Part shown: positions 36,649-45,403 of the stretch, in pieces | Layout of the letters: each line of letters starts with the position of its first letter | Position numbering within the stretch: position 1 is the first letter of the stretch | Made by a program: the position numbers and the translations under genes | DNA from: Cohnella hashimotonis | GTDB lineage: Bacteria; Bacillota; Bacilli; Paenibacillales; Paenibacillaceae | Assembly: GCF_030014955.1 (NCBI RefSeq) | Contig: NZ_JAGRPV010000001.1 | Coordinates: forward strand, 3,782,001 to 3,846,000 | DNA length: 64,000 nt | Direction of reading: 5' to 3' | The notes under the pieces: model-generated | Seen by the model: only the letters and a program-made list of their open reading frames with translations | What the model was told of the DNA's origin: nothing | Database searches by the model: none

Positions 36649-38268
36649 TCAGCCTTGCATTTGCTGCTTATAGGCGTCCAGCTGCTTTTGCAGCTCGGCC
36701 TTGACCTTGTCGTAGCCGGCCGCCTTCAGCTTGGACTTGAACGCCTCCACCGCCTTGGCCGGATCGCCGGCTTTGCCGAACGCGATCGACGGACCCATCT
36801 CGCCCGTGACCTGCGAGATCGCGGTCAGCTCGGCGTCGACCGGCGTTTTGTCGAAGACGAATTGGCCGTACGGGTAAGGATGCTTGATCTTGTCGTACTC
36901 GGCGTACAGCGTCGTCGGCAGTTGATCCCATACCGTGCTGCTCGGGATCTCCAGCTTGTCGTTGCGGCCGCCCCAGAAGTCGGAGTAGAATTCGTTTTTC
37001 TTCGGATCGTAGCCGGCCGGCAGCACGCGTTTGCCGTCCTTGATCTCGTACTGGACGCCTTCGATGCCGTAATTCAGCAGACGGTAGATTTGCTCGTCGT
37101 TGCGGATCAGGTCGTACGCCATGAGCGCGCGTTCCGGATTTTTGCTGTGGGCGCCGAGCGACGTGCCGCCGTGCGTGATCGACAGCTCCAGCAGGTTGCC
37201 ATTCGTCCGCGCGAACGGATACATCTGCAGCTCGGAGCCCGGCTGCTCGCGGTCCATGTCGACGCGAAGCGTGCCGAACGTCTGCGTATGGTGCTGATCC
37301 AGCCCCGTTAGTCCGCCCTTCAGCAGCGTGCGCGTGTCTCCCTTGTAGTTGAGCACGTCCTCACGCCAGAAGCCTTTGTCCGCCCAAGACTTCATCTTGG
37401 TCGCGTAGTTCAGCATCGTATCCTCGTCGAAGATCGGGCTGACGACCGTGTACGGATCGTCGACGCTCTTGGTGGTGAATACCGGCAGCCATCCGGTCGA
37501 GATCGGCAGCTCCAGCTCCTGCGTATACGAATTGACCCATCCGCCGAACGTGCTGACCCCGGCCGTGGCGTCCCAAGGGATGACATTCTTTTTGTTGTCC
37601 TTGATGTATTGCAGGTACTTCTCGATGCCGTCCCAATCCTTGACCGGCTCGGTAATGCCCGCCTCCTTGGCCCAATCGCCGCGGTAGAAGAAGCCGTGGT
37701 TGACCCATTGCGTGTATGCGTTTTCTGGAATGAGCACGATCTTGCCCTTGTACTTGCTCTCGGCCCAATCTTCCTGCGGGATCGATTCCCACGTCTGCGG
37801 CGCGTACTTCGGCAGCAGGTCGTCCAGGTTCATGAACGCGCCCCGCTGCGCGTTGCCCCACGTGTCGAGCCAGTCGGTGCCGATCGTGATCAAGTCGACC
37901 GGGTCTCCGGAAGCCAGCAGCAGATTGTACTTCGTCTGCCAGTCCGCCCACTCGACCCATTTCCATTCCAGCTCCGCGTTGATCTTCTGCTTCATGAGCT
38001 TGTTGATCTCGGCGAGCGCGGCGTCGAACTGGCCGTTCTTCGGCTTGTCGCCTAATATGACGTAGCTGATCTTGACGAACTTGGACGTGTCCGCCGCGCC
38101 TGCGGCCTGGGATGCCGATGCCGAAGCTGTTGTCGTTGCGCCTGCGTTATTGCCGTCTGCGCCGGGACTCGCTTCCTTGCCATTGCCGTTCCCCCCGCTG
38201 CACGCCGCCAGGCCCGCAGCTAGCGTTAGCGCCGGTACGATAGCGCCGAGCTTTTTAACTTTGATCAT
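36649..38268 (-). CDS. Extracellular solute-binding lipoprotein (importer 3)
   Basis: The protein is 539 residues. The signal peptide ends at Cys23 (GLAAC), and a Gly/Ala/Thr-rich tether follows. The body is a LipO/YtcQ-class oligosaccharide-binding fold (DPVDLITIGTDWLDTWGNAQ). The length matches the other LplBC-associated binding proteins. It is the last gene of the GH35 operon, 87 bases after the LplC-type permease, with a GGGGAGG site. GH35 in the operon suggests a galactose-bearing ligand. Confidence 0.92.
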   Translation of the reverse strand: MIKVKKLGAIVPALTLAAGLAACSGGNGNGKEASPGADGNNAGATTTASASASQAAGAADTSKFVKISYVILGDKPKNGQFDAALAEINKLMKQKINAELEWKWVEWADWQTKYNLLLASGDPVDLITIGTDWLDTWGNAQRGAFMNLDDLLPKYAPQTWESIPQEDWAESKYKGKIVLIPENAYTQWVNHGFFYRGDWAKEAGITEPVKDWDGIEKYLQYIKDNKKNVIPWDATAGVSTFGGWVNSYTQELELPISTGWLPVFTTKSVDDPYTVVSPIFDEDTMLNYATKMKSWADKGFWREDVLNYKGDTRTLLKGGLTGLDQHHTQTFGTLRVDMDREQPGSELQMYPFARTNGNLLELSITHGGTSLGAHSKNPERALMAYDLIRNDEQIYRLLNYGIEGVQYEIKDGKRVLPAGYDPKKNEFYSDFWGGRNDKLEIPSSTVWDQLPTTLYAEYDKIKHPYPYGQFVFDKTPVDAELTAISQVTGEMGPSIAFGKAGDPAKAVEAFKSKLKAAGYDKVKAELQKQLDAYKQQMQG

Positions 38269-38355
38269 GGTATTGCCTCCCCTTCGTTATAAATGGACGG
38301 CTTGCGAATCGCTGCTATGTGAAGGACGCGCTGCTTGCCGCCTCCCGGCACATCA

Positions 38356-39261
38356 TTATCCTTTGACCGCGCCTACCGTGATGCCCTGTATGAAGAAACG
38401 CTGTACCAACGGATACAGCAGGATGACTGGGCCCGTCGCGACGACGGCCGTTGCCATTTTCATCGATTCAAGCGGCAGATCCCTCAGATCCACGTTGGAG
38501 GCCGCGGACGAATTTTTGATGAAGTCCGCGCTCGTCACGACGCCGTACAGAAACAGCTGCAGCGTGCGGTACTTCATGTCGGGCGACAGGAACAGCATCG
38601 CGTTGTACCATTCGTTCCAATAGCCGATCGCGATGAACAGACCGATCGTCGCGAGCGCGGGCGTCGTCATCGGCAGGATGAGCCGCAGGAAGATGGTGAA
38701 GTCCCCTGCGCCGTCGATCTTGGCCGACTCCGTGATGGCGTGCGGAATGGATCGGACAAAGCTTTTCATCATGATGATGAGGAAGGGAGACAGCAGACCC
38801 GGCAGCAGTACGGCAAGATAATTGTCCTTGAGCGCCAGGTACTGGTTGACGAGAAGGTAGAACGGGACGAGGCCGCCGGAGAACAGCGTGGTGAAATAGA
38901 TGAAAAAGGAAATCCGGTTGCGGTAGTGGAAGTCGGGCCGCTGCAGCGCGTAACCGGTCATGGCGACGATGAACAGCCCGACAGCCGTGCCGACGACGGT
39001 GATGCCGATCGTGACCCAATAGGACCCGATGATAAGGTCGGGGTTCTCGAAGACGATCTTGTAGGCGAAGGTGCTGAACACGCGGGGCCAGAAATTGAAC
39101 CCGTGCCTCGCGATCGAGCTCTCGCTCGTGAACGACGTGCCCACGACGAGCATAAACGGAAGGAAACAGGCCAGGGCAAACGCCCCGATGAACCCGTATC
39201 CGAAGATGCGGACCAGCAAGGTCGAGCCGTCCACCTTGATGGCCGTTCGCTGTGCCGACAT
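38356..39261 (-). CDS. Carbohydrate ABC transporter permease, LplC type (importer 3)
   Basis: The protein is 301 residues with six predicted helices, the EAA loop TESAKIDGAGDFTIFLRLIL and the ending RFFIQGITVGAVKG. The start has AAAGGAGTG upstream and follows its LplB-type partner by 23 bases. Confidence 0.93.
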   Translation of the reverse strand: MSAQRTAIKVDGSTLLVRIFGYGFIGAFALACFLPFMLVVGTSFTSESSIARHGFNFWPRVFSTFAYKIVFENPDLIIGSYWVTIGITVVGTAVGLFIVAMTGYALQRPDFHYRNRISFFIYFTTLFSGGLVPFYLLVNQYLALKDNYLAVLLPGLLSPFLIIMMKSFVRSIPHAITESAKIDGAGDFTIFLRLILPMTTPALATIGLFIAIGYWNEWYNAMLFLSPDMKYRTLQLFLYGVVTSADFIKNSSAASNVDLRDLPLESMKMATAVVATGPVILLYPLVQRFFIQGITVGAVKG

Positions 39262-39284
39262 GGCCGATCACTCCTTTCGCGTTT

Positions 39285-40280
39285 CTAGAAGAGCGAGTTG
39301 TCCGGGGACACTCGCTTGACTAGCCAGTTGGCGCTCAGCACGACGAAAAATCCGAACACCGACTGATACAGGCTCACCGCGCTGCCCATGGAGAAGTTAA
39401 AGTTGGTCATGAGCGAGCGGAATACGTAAGTCTCGATAATATCCGTGGTGGCGTACAGCGACGAGTTGTTGGCGCCGACAAGGTTGTAGAACAGTCCGAA
39501 GTTGCCCCGCAGCACGCCGCCGAGAGAAAACAGCAGCAGGATGATGAACGTCGGCTTGAGCCAGGGCAGGATGATGTAGCGGATCCGCTGGATCGCGTTC
39601 GCGCCGTCGATCTCCGCGGCCTCCACGATCTCCGAATCGAGCCCCATGACGGCGGCGAAGTAGACGATCGAGCCGTAGCCGGTCGACTGCCACAAATACG
39701 TGATGACGATGATGAACGGCCACAGGTGCGGATTGGAATACGTCTTCACGGGGTCGGCGCCGATCATCTTCAGGAAGCCGTTAAGCAGGCCGTAATCGTA
39801 GCTCAGGATGTTGTAGGCGATCAGGCCGATCAGCACGAAGGATATGAAATAAGGCAGGAACATGAGCGATTGCGACACCTTCTTGAACCACTTGCTGCGC
39901 AGCTCGTTCAGGAAGATCGCGACCGTAATCTGGAGCGCGTTGCCCAGCAGGATGAACATGACGTTGTACGCGATCGTGTTGAACGTCAGCCGCCACAGGT
40001 CGCCCGTCATAACGAGGAAGCGGAAGTTGTCCCACCAGACGAACGGGCTCTTGAAGATGCCGGCCGTGTAGTTGTACTGGATAAAGGCGAGATACAGGCC
40101 GGGCATGGGCAAATAGGAGAAAATCAGAAAGAAGGCGATGGCCGGCAGGCACATGAGCAGCAGCGTGCGGTTGGCGAGCAGCGTGCGCAAGGACGAGCGC
40201 CGCTTGGTCTTGGGCGCAGGCATTGCCGTTCCGGCGGCCGGACCGGGATCGTTCGCCGCCGCGGCGGTCGATACGTTCAT
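39285..40280 (-). CDS. Sugar ABC transporter permease, LplB type (importer 3)
   Basis: The protein is 331 residues. An Ala/Pro-rich cytosolic head of about 30 residues precedes six predicted helices, with the EAA loop VEAAEIDGANAIQRIRYIIL. AAAGGAG precedes the ATG. It follows the GH35 gene by 33 bases. No ATPase gene is in the operon. Confidence 0.93.
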   Translation of the reverse strand: MNVSTAAAANDPGPAAGTAMPAPKTKRRSSLRTLLANRTLLLMCLPAIAFFLIFSYLPMPGLYLAFIQYNYTAGIFKSPFVWWDNFRFLVMTGDLWRLTFNTIAYNVMFILLGNALQITVAIFLNELRSKWFKKVSQSLMFLPYFISFVLIGLIAYNILSYDYGLLNGFLKMIGADPVKTYSNPHLWPFIIVITYLWQSTGYGSIVYFAAVMGLDSEIVEAAEIDGANAIQRIRYIILPWLKPTFIILLLFSLGGVLRGNFGLFYNLVGANNSSLYATTDIIETYVFRSLMTNFNFSMGSAVSLYQSVFGFFVVLSANWLVKRVSPDNSLF

Positions 40281-40313
40281 GTGAATCCACTCCTTTTGTC
40301 GGCGATTAACGGA

Positions 40314-43094
40314 TCATACGGCCGCGAACCTGAGCGCGCGCAGCACTCCCGGCTGACCCGGAACGACCGCTTCGACGAGCAGCCGCAAGCGCCGGTCCGC
40401 AGATTCTTGCAGCCACGCCCCGGGAACATAGAAGCTGTCCGGGCTGCCGCCGCTCATCGCAGGGCGCTCCTCGCCGCCCGGCAGCCACAGCCTGCCGACG
40501 AGGCGGTCTCCGGCGAACGCGGTCAGCTTGAGACAGGCGCCGTCCGCGGTCGCGCGCCAGCCGCCGCGGGGGCCTTCATCGGGCAGCGAAGCATACAGCC
40601 AGGCGACGCCGCCGGCTTTGAGCGCGTACGGGAATTCCGCGTGCGCGGCATCCGGCTCCGCGAGCGACGCGGAAGCGAGCAGCTCCCGCTCCCCGGCCGA
40701 CCAGAGGCTGCCGAGGACGGCCTTGCCGCCCTCGAGCAGCACCGGCTTGCCGGCCGCGACGCCGAGGCGCCGTTCCAGCGCGAGCGTCAGCTGGCGCGCG
40801 CCTCCTTCCGCTCCGATCCACGGCGCGAGCGATAGCCATGGATCACCCGGCTCCACCGTGCCCGCTTCCGCGCCGTCGACGAATACGGTCAGACGGCTCT
40901 CCAGCCCAGGCACCCAGAGCGTCCGGCTGTCCAAGCCGGGCTCGAACGTCACCGTGCGGCGATAGTACTCGAGGGTACGCGTATCGTTCGGATGCCAGCC
41001 GCCGAAGCCGGCCATCGGCCAGCGTTCGTCGTCCGCGTCCGCCGCGACCCGTGCCGGATCGGGCGAAGGGTCGGTCGTCCGGCGATAGCGCCAGCCCTTG
41101 GACAGATCGCGCTCCGACGTTACCGCCGTCAAGCCCCGGATCCCCTTGGTCGCATGCAGCCGGAGCGCCGGCAGGCGCGGGTCGTCGAAGTTGGAATGTC
41201 CCCAGATCTCGACCCGGGCGGCGAGCTCGACCGGCGACCGACCTGCAGGCAGCGGCAGGTAGCGGCTTGCGCCGGCCGGCACGACCGTGCTCGCGTAGTC
41301 GCCATCCGCGTAGAGCGACACGATATCGCTGGCGCCTGCGGCGAGGAGTCCCGCAAGCGGCCGAGGCGATATCGAATCCTCTCCGCGCGTCATGCCGCCA
41401 CCGGCAGCGGTGTATGAATACCAGGCGAATCCGCGATAAATGCCGCTCTTTTCCAAGCATTCATAACCTTCGGTCATTGCGGCGCTCGCCGCAGGCAGCG
41501 GCAGATGCGATTCGATCCCGCTCGCATGCCACGGCAGCTCAAGCGCCGGCGAGCCTCCTGGATCAACGGGCGGCGTCCCGAACGTCAGCCGACGCCGATC
41601 GGCATCGATCCCCTCGAGCAGGAGCGCGTCCCGCCTCGGAATGCCGAATACGTTCAGCCGCCGGCCGTCATCCCATGCGAGTTCGCAAGACGCTCGGATA
41701 TGGCCGCCGAAGACGATCATACATCCGGTATCCGTCATGGATACGTCGGCCCCTTCGGCCGATACGACCGTCGGTTGCTCGGCGAACTTCAGCGACACCT
41801 TCCCGTCCGCGTCCTCAGCCGTATGGAAGACAAGTACGCAGCCATCCTCTCCGCCTGCTGCCTCGCACAACTCGGCCGTCGAGGAAGAGATCGCGCCTTC
41901 CACGCCCCATGGGGCCAGGCTCACCGCTTCGGGCAGCATGAGACACAGCTCCCGCGTCGTGTCCGACACGAAGACGAGCCTTCCGCCGCCTCGAAGGCCC
42001 AGTCGGTAAGGTCCCGCATCGAAGCCGCGTTCCCGCCATTCAAGGCGATCCGCCGCGTCCGAAGTCTCGTCGGCGTCAAGCGGCGCTGCTTCGGCGAGAT
42101 CCTCGCCATAGAGGCGAAGCACCCGGCTGAGCAGCCTCCCCTCGTAGGCCTCCTCCCGCACATGGCCCTCCGGCGAGATCATGCCGCCGAAGTCGTAGTC
42201 GGACGTCATGAAGGCCATCGGCTTGCCCCAATTGTTGATCGAATTCGTGAAACCGAAGTCCGTCCCCGAAGCTTGAAGATAGGGACCGAGCAGCTTGACG
42301 CCGCAAGACAGCAGCCTTCTCAGCAGAAAGTGGCTCCGGTTCGTCTCGGTGACGAGCAGCGGCAATCCGCGCAGCGTCAGTTCGCGCTTATACGCCAGCG
42401 CGAGCGTCTCGAATTCGGGATCTCGGTTGTCCGGATAGAAGTTGCAGGTGGGCAAGATGTCTTCCGCATCGCCGCCGGCCTCGGTTAGCCCGCCTTGCCC
42501 CGCGCAGGCGATGAGCGGTACCCGGATGCCGTGGCCGAGCGCCAGATCGCGCAGTGCCGAGATATAGCCGGTTGGGTCCGCGCAGCTGTAAAAGTCGAGC
42601 TCGTTGTCCAGCTGCACGGCGACGACCGTACCGCTCGCGCCGAGCTCGAAGCGCTTCAGCAGCGGCAGGATCTTGTCGTACCAGCGGGCAACGTGCAACA
42701 GAAACACCGGATCGTTGTCTCTCAGACGGATGCCGTCCTTCGCCAGCAGGTATGCCGGCAGCGCGCCGCCGTCCCATTCAGAGCAGATATAGGGCCCGGG
42801 TCTTGCGACGACCCGCAATCCCGCATCCGAGGCAAGCGCGAGGAAGGCGGCGACGTCCCGCTCGCCGGTGAAATCCCAGATGCCCTCCTCCCGCTCATGA
42901 TGGTTCCAAGGAAAATAAACGTCGATCGCGTTATAGCCGAACGCTTTTAGCTGCTCCATCCGCTCACGCCAAAGCGGGCTCGGAATACGGAAGTAAAACA
43001 ACGATGCGCATAACAAGATTTCGCTTCTCCCGTTGATCGCCACACGGTCCGGCCCGAGCCTTACCTGCGATTCGCTCTGCGTTTGCGCCGTCAT
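40314..43094 (-). CDS. GH35-type beta-galactosidase
   Basis: The protein is 926 residues from the ATG at 43094 (GGAAGGAGG upstream). The N-terminal (beta/alpha)8 domain opens with the GH35 signature LFYFRIPSPLWRERMEQLKA and has RPGPYICSEWDGGALPAYLL. The acid/base Glu, near residue 165, is in VAVQLDNELDFY, where the family usually has ENE. The nucleophile is in LVTETNRSHF near residue 250. Beta-sandwich domains follow. Lack of a signal peptide puts it in the cytosol, cutting terminal beta-galactose from oligosaccharides taken up by the importer encoded in the same operon. A perfect cre-like site lies upstream. Confidence 0.88.
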   Translation of the reverse strand: MTAQTQSESQVRLGPDRVAINGRSEILLCASLFYFRIPSPLWRERMEQLKAFGYNAIDVYFPWNHHEREEGIWDFTGERDVAAFLALASDAGLRVVARPGPYICSEWDGGALPAYLLAKDGIRLRDNDPVFLLHVARWYDKILPLLKRFELGASGTVVAVQLDNELDFYSCADPTGYISALRDLALGHGIRVPLIACAGQGGLTEAGGDAEDILPTCNFYPDNRDPEFETLALAYKRELTLRGLPLLVTETNRSHFLLRRLLSCGVKLLGPYLQASGTDFGFTNSINNWGKPMAFMTSDYDFGGMISPEGHVREEAYEGRLLSRVLRLYGEDLAEAAPLDADETSDAADRLEWRERGFDAGPYRLGLRGGGRLVFVSDTTRELCLMLPEAVSLAPWGVEGAISSSTAELCEAAGGEDGCVLVFHTAEDADGKVSLKFAEQPTVVSAEGADVSMTDTGCMIVFGGHIRASCELAWDDGRRLNVFGIPRRDALLLEGIDADRRRLTFGTPPVDPGGSPALELPWHASGIESHLPLPAASAAMTEGYECLEKSGIYRGFAWYSYTAAGGGMTRGEDSISPRPLAGLLAAGASDIVSLYADGDYASTVVPAGASRYLPLPAGRSPVELAARVEIWGHSNFDDPRLPALRLHATKGIRGLTAVTSERDLSKGWRYRRTTDPSPDPARVAADADDERWPMAGFGGWHPNDTRTLEYYRRTVTFEPGLDSRTLWVPGLESRLTVFVDGAEAGTVEPGDPWLSLAPWIGAEGGARQLTLALERRLGVAAGKPVLLEGGKAVLGSLWSAGERELLASASLAEPDAAHAEFPYALKAGGVAWLYASLPDEGPRGGWRATADGACLKLTAFAGDRLVGRLWLPGGEERPAMSGGSPDSFYVPGAWLQESADRRLRLLVEAVVPGQPGVLRALRFAAV

Positions 43095-43112
43095 AAGATC
43101 CTCCTTCCGAAG

Positions 43113-43127
43113 TGTAATCGCTATCAT
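43113..43127 (-). promoter_or_regulatory. cre site upstream of GH35 operon
   Basis: On the minus strand ATGATAGCGATTACA fits the degenerate cre consensus WTGNNARCGNWWWCA throughout. It lies 19-33 bases before the GH35 start, downstream of any likely promoter, where CcpA acts as a roadblock. Confidence 0.65.
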
Positions 43128-43381
43128 GTAACCGGTTTCTATTTCAAATATTAAACGCTTACAATTTACGATTCATTAAACAAAACACCGATTTGCTGTA
43201 AAAAACTATCGACTTTGACAGCGCAAATTTTTATTTTTTTCCAAAAATCATTTATTAAATTACATTTTTAATAAAAATTCATGAGCGTATAGTAGGCGAA
43301 GACAGCTTCTAGGAGGTGGTCCATGTGTATCGATTGATTCAATAGGTGATTCAGTCATGTACCATCCAAATTGCATGAATT

Positions 43382-43395
43382 TGTAATCGCTTTCT
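43382..43395 (+). promoter_or_regulatory. cre-like site upstream of GH43 gene
   Basis: TGTAATCGCTTTCT differs from TGWNANCGNTNWCA only at the last base. It lies 42-55 bases before the GH43 start. Confidence 0.45.
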
Positions 43396-43436
43396 CGCAA
43401 GAAGAGAGTACGCTGTCGACTACAGAAGGAGGTTGT

Positions 43437-45359
43437 ATGATGAAAAAAATTAAAAAATCTAATTATGTAATGTTTTGCGTTTCGATTGTATTTTGCTTGA
43501 TTGTAGCTTTACCGGGACTAGCCAATGCTGCTCCCATTCACGCCGGTCCACAATTTGTGGACGGCTATTATGCAGATCCTGACGTACAGATATATAATGG
43601 CACCTATTGGGTGTATCCGACTCGTTCGACGCAAGTTGGCGAATCCGACACTGGCGCAAAATCCGTTGATCTCTTTTCTTCCACAGATATGGTCAATTGG
43701 ACAAAATACTCGAATGTCATAAGTTCGGCCAATATATCATGGTTGCAACATTCATTGTGGGCGCCGAGCGGGGCTTATCGCAATGGGAAGTACTACCTCT
43801 ATTTTGCCGCTAACGCAATCAACGGCGATGGACAATTAGGCGGAATCGGCGTGGCAGTCGCTGATAACCCACAAGGTCCATATACCGATGCGATTGGCGC
43901 CCCCCTTATCAATGTTGTACGAAACGGTGCAGGCCCCATGGATCAAGATGTATTTATAGATGATGACGGTCAAGCGTACATGTATTACGGCAGCTGGGGC
44001 GAGTGTAATGTTGTAAAGCTTAACGCGGACATGAAGTCTTTGGGAACATGGTCTGACGGAACCGTCTATAAGAAAGTTACGCCCGCTAAAACTGGCGATA
44101 ATGATTATTTTGAGGCGCCTAAAGTGTTCAAGAGAAACGGGATCTACTATTTGACTTATGCTGCGGGCGTTTGGGCGGATTCCTCTTATAAGGTCATGTA
44201 TGCAACGTCCAGCTCTGTAACAGGACCGTTTGTACCGCAAGGGATTATGCTGCATACCGATACGACAACAGCAGATGGACCTGGTCATAACGGTATTGTT
44301 CAATCACCTGCAACAAATGATTGGTACATTTTTTACCATAAGCGTTATCTGAGCAGTTCACAACGCGTACTGGCATTTGATAAGTTTGAGTTTAATGCTG
44401 ACAATACGATCAAACCAGTCGAAATGGCAGAAGAAGATACCTTCGATGACAGTACGGATACGGGATGGACCAAATATGGCGGCACATGGACCGTATCTGG
44501 CGGCCAGTATAGCGTAGCATCAAATCCGGGTGCCAAGGCACTTTTGGACACCAATTTCTCGGATGTGATCTATGAAGCTGATGTGACTCCGGGATCTACC
44601 GGCAATGCGGGTCTGATATTCAGAGTATCCAATCCTGGAACGGGTGCGGATGCTTACCAAGGCTACTATGCCGGACTCGATGTTCCCAATCAGAAGGTTT
44701 TGATCGGGAAGGCCAACAACAATTGGACATCGCTTTCCACTGCTTCTATGAGCTTAACGGCTAATACCAAGTATCATGTTAAAATTGTCGCACAAGATGC
44801 TTCCATTAAGGTCTATGTGGATGATATGGCGATACCTAAGATTAGTGTAACCGATTCAACCTATATGTCGGGCAGTGTAGGTGTTAGAACCTATGATTCA
44901 GCTGTCAAATTCGATAATATTTCAGTTCAAAGCAGCCGCTATGAAACAGAAAATTTATTGGTAAGCGCAACCTCAGGCGACAAACACGCCATGTTTGGGA
45001 ATGGAACCGGCCGAGACCTCTATTTGAGCGGTGGATTTGGAACTGCACTGGACGCCAATGCAATCAACGACTTTGTGACATACACGGTGAATGTGCCCGA
45101 AGCGCGCAGCTACAGTGTAAGGATCGGCGTGAAAAAGGGAGCGAACCGGGGGCAGTTTCAATTGTCGGTCAACGGTATCAATCATGGTCCGGTTCAGGAT
45201 TTATATTCCTCTGCATTTAGCTATGTGGAACTGAATGTAGCTACGATCACCTTCAGCTCGGCAGGCGACAAATCTTTTAAGTTTAACGTTGCAGGCAAAA
45301 ATGGCTCAAGTTCAGACTATGACCTGTCCATTGATTACATTAAGCTAGTGCCAAACTGA
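43437..45359 (+). CDS. Secreted GH43-family glycosidase with two C-terminal binding domains
   Basis: The protein is 640 residues from the ATG at 43437, after AAGGAGG. A signal peptide covers about 1-32 (ends LANA). The five-bladed propeller spans about 35-330, with the base Asp in YYADPDVQIY, a pKa-modulating Asp in GPMDQDVFID, and general acid Glu226 in DYFEAPKVF. A LamG/CBM66-like jelly roll spans about 345-500 (starts EEDTFDDSTDTGW). A CBM6-like jelly roll follows at about 505-640. The enzyme would release arabinose or xylose from plant polysaccharide outside the cell. The gene is visibly richer in A+T than the GH35 operon, hinting at separate origin. Confidence 0.88.
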   Translation: MMKKIKKSNYVMFCVSIVFCLIVALPGLANAAPIHAGPQFVDGYYADPDVQIYNGTYWVYPTRSTQVGESDTGAKSVDLFSSTDMVNWTKYSNVISSANISWLQHSLWAPSGAYRNGKYYLYFAANAINGDGQLGGIGVAVADNPQGPYTDAIGAPLINVVRNGAGPMDQDVFIDDDGQAYMYYGSWGECNVVKLNADMKSLGTWSDGTVYKKVTPAKTGDNDYFEAPKVFKRNGIYYLTYAAGVWADSSYKVMYATSSSVTGPFVPQGIMLHTDTTTADGPGHNGIVQSPATNDWYIFYHKRYLSSSQRVLAFDKFEFNADNTIKPVEMAEEDTFDDSTDTGWTKYGGTWTVSGGQYSVASNPGAKALLDTNFSDVIYEADVTPGSTGNAGLIFRVSNPGTGADAYQGYYAGLDVPNQKVLIGKANNNWTSLSTASMSLTANTKYHVKIVAQDASIKVYVDDMAIPKISVTDSTYMSGSVGVRTYDSAVKFDNISVQSSRYETENLLVSATSGDKHAMFGNGTGRDLYLSGGFGTALDANAINDFVTYTVNVPEARSYSVRIGVKKGANRGQFQLSVNGINHGPVQDLYSSAFSYVELNVATITFSSAGDKSFKFNVAGKNGSSSDYDLSIDYIKLVPN

Positions 45360-45403
45360 CGCAAAAATGCAAAGGTATGTAAAGCCGAAGGAGTCGTTTG
45401 AAC

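Larger units (their letters stand above)
43095..43436. other. AT-rich divergent control region between GH35 and GH43 genes
   Basis: This holds the promoters of both genes and no other gene. Seen: cre-like sites at 43113-43127 and 43382-43395 and a weaker one near 43152-43165 (ACGCTTACA). A TATAGT -10-like box for the plus strand is near 43288-43293. A strong AGGAGGTGG ribosome site at 43311-43319 is followed by the tiny frame ATG-TGT-ATC-GAT-TGA (43323-43337), a possible leader peptide or chance. Confidence 0.5.

Noticed and set aside
39726..40835. Plus-strand frame of about 370 codons
   Set aside because: It is antisense to the importer 3 permease and GH35 gene in GC-rich DNA; its composition is unlike a protein.
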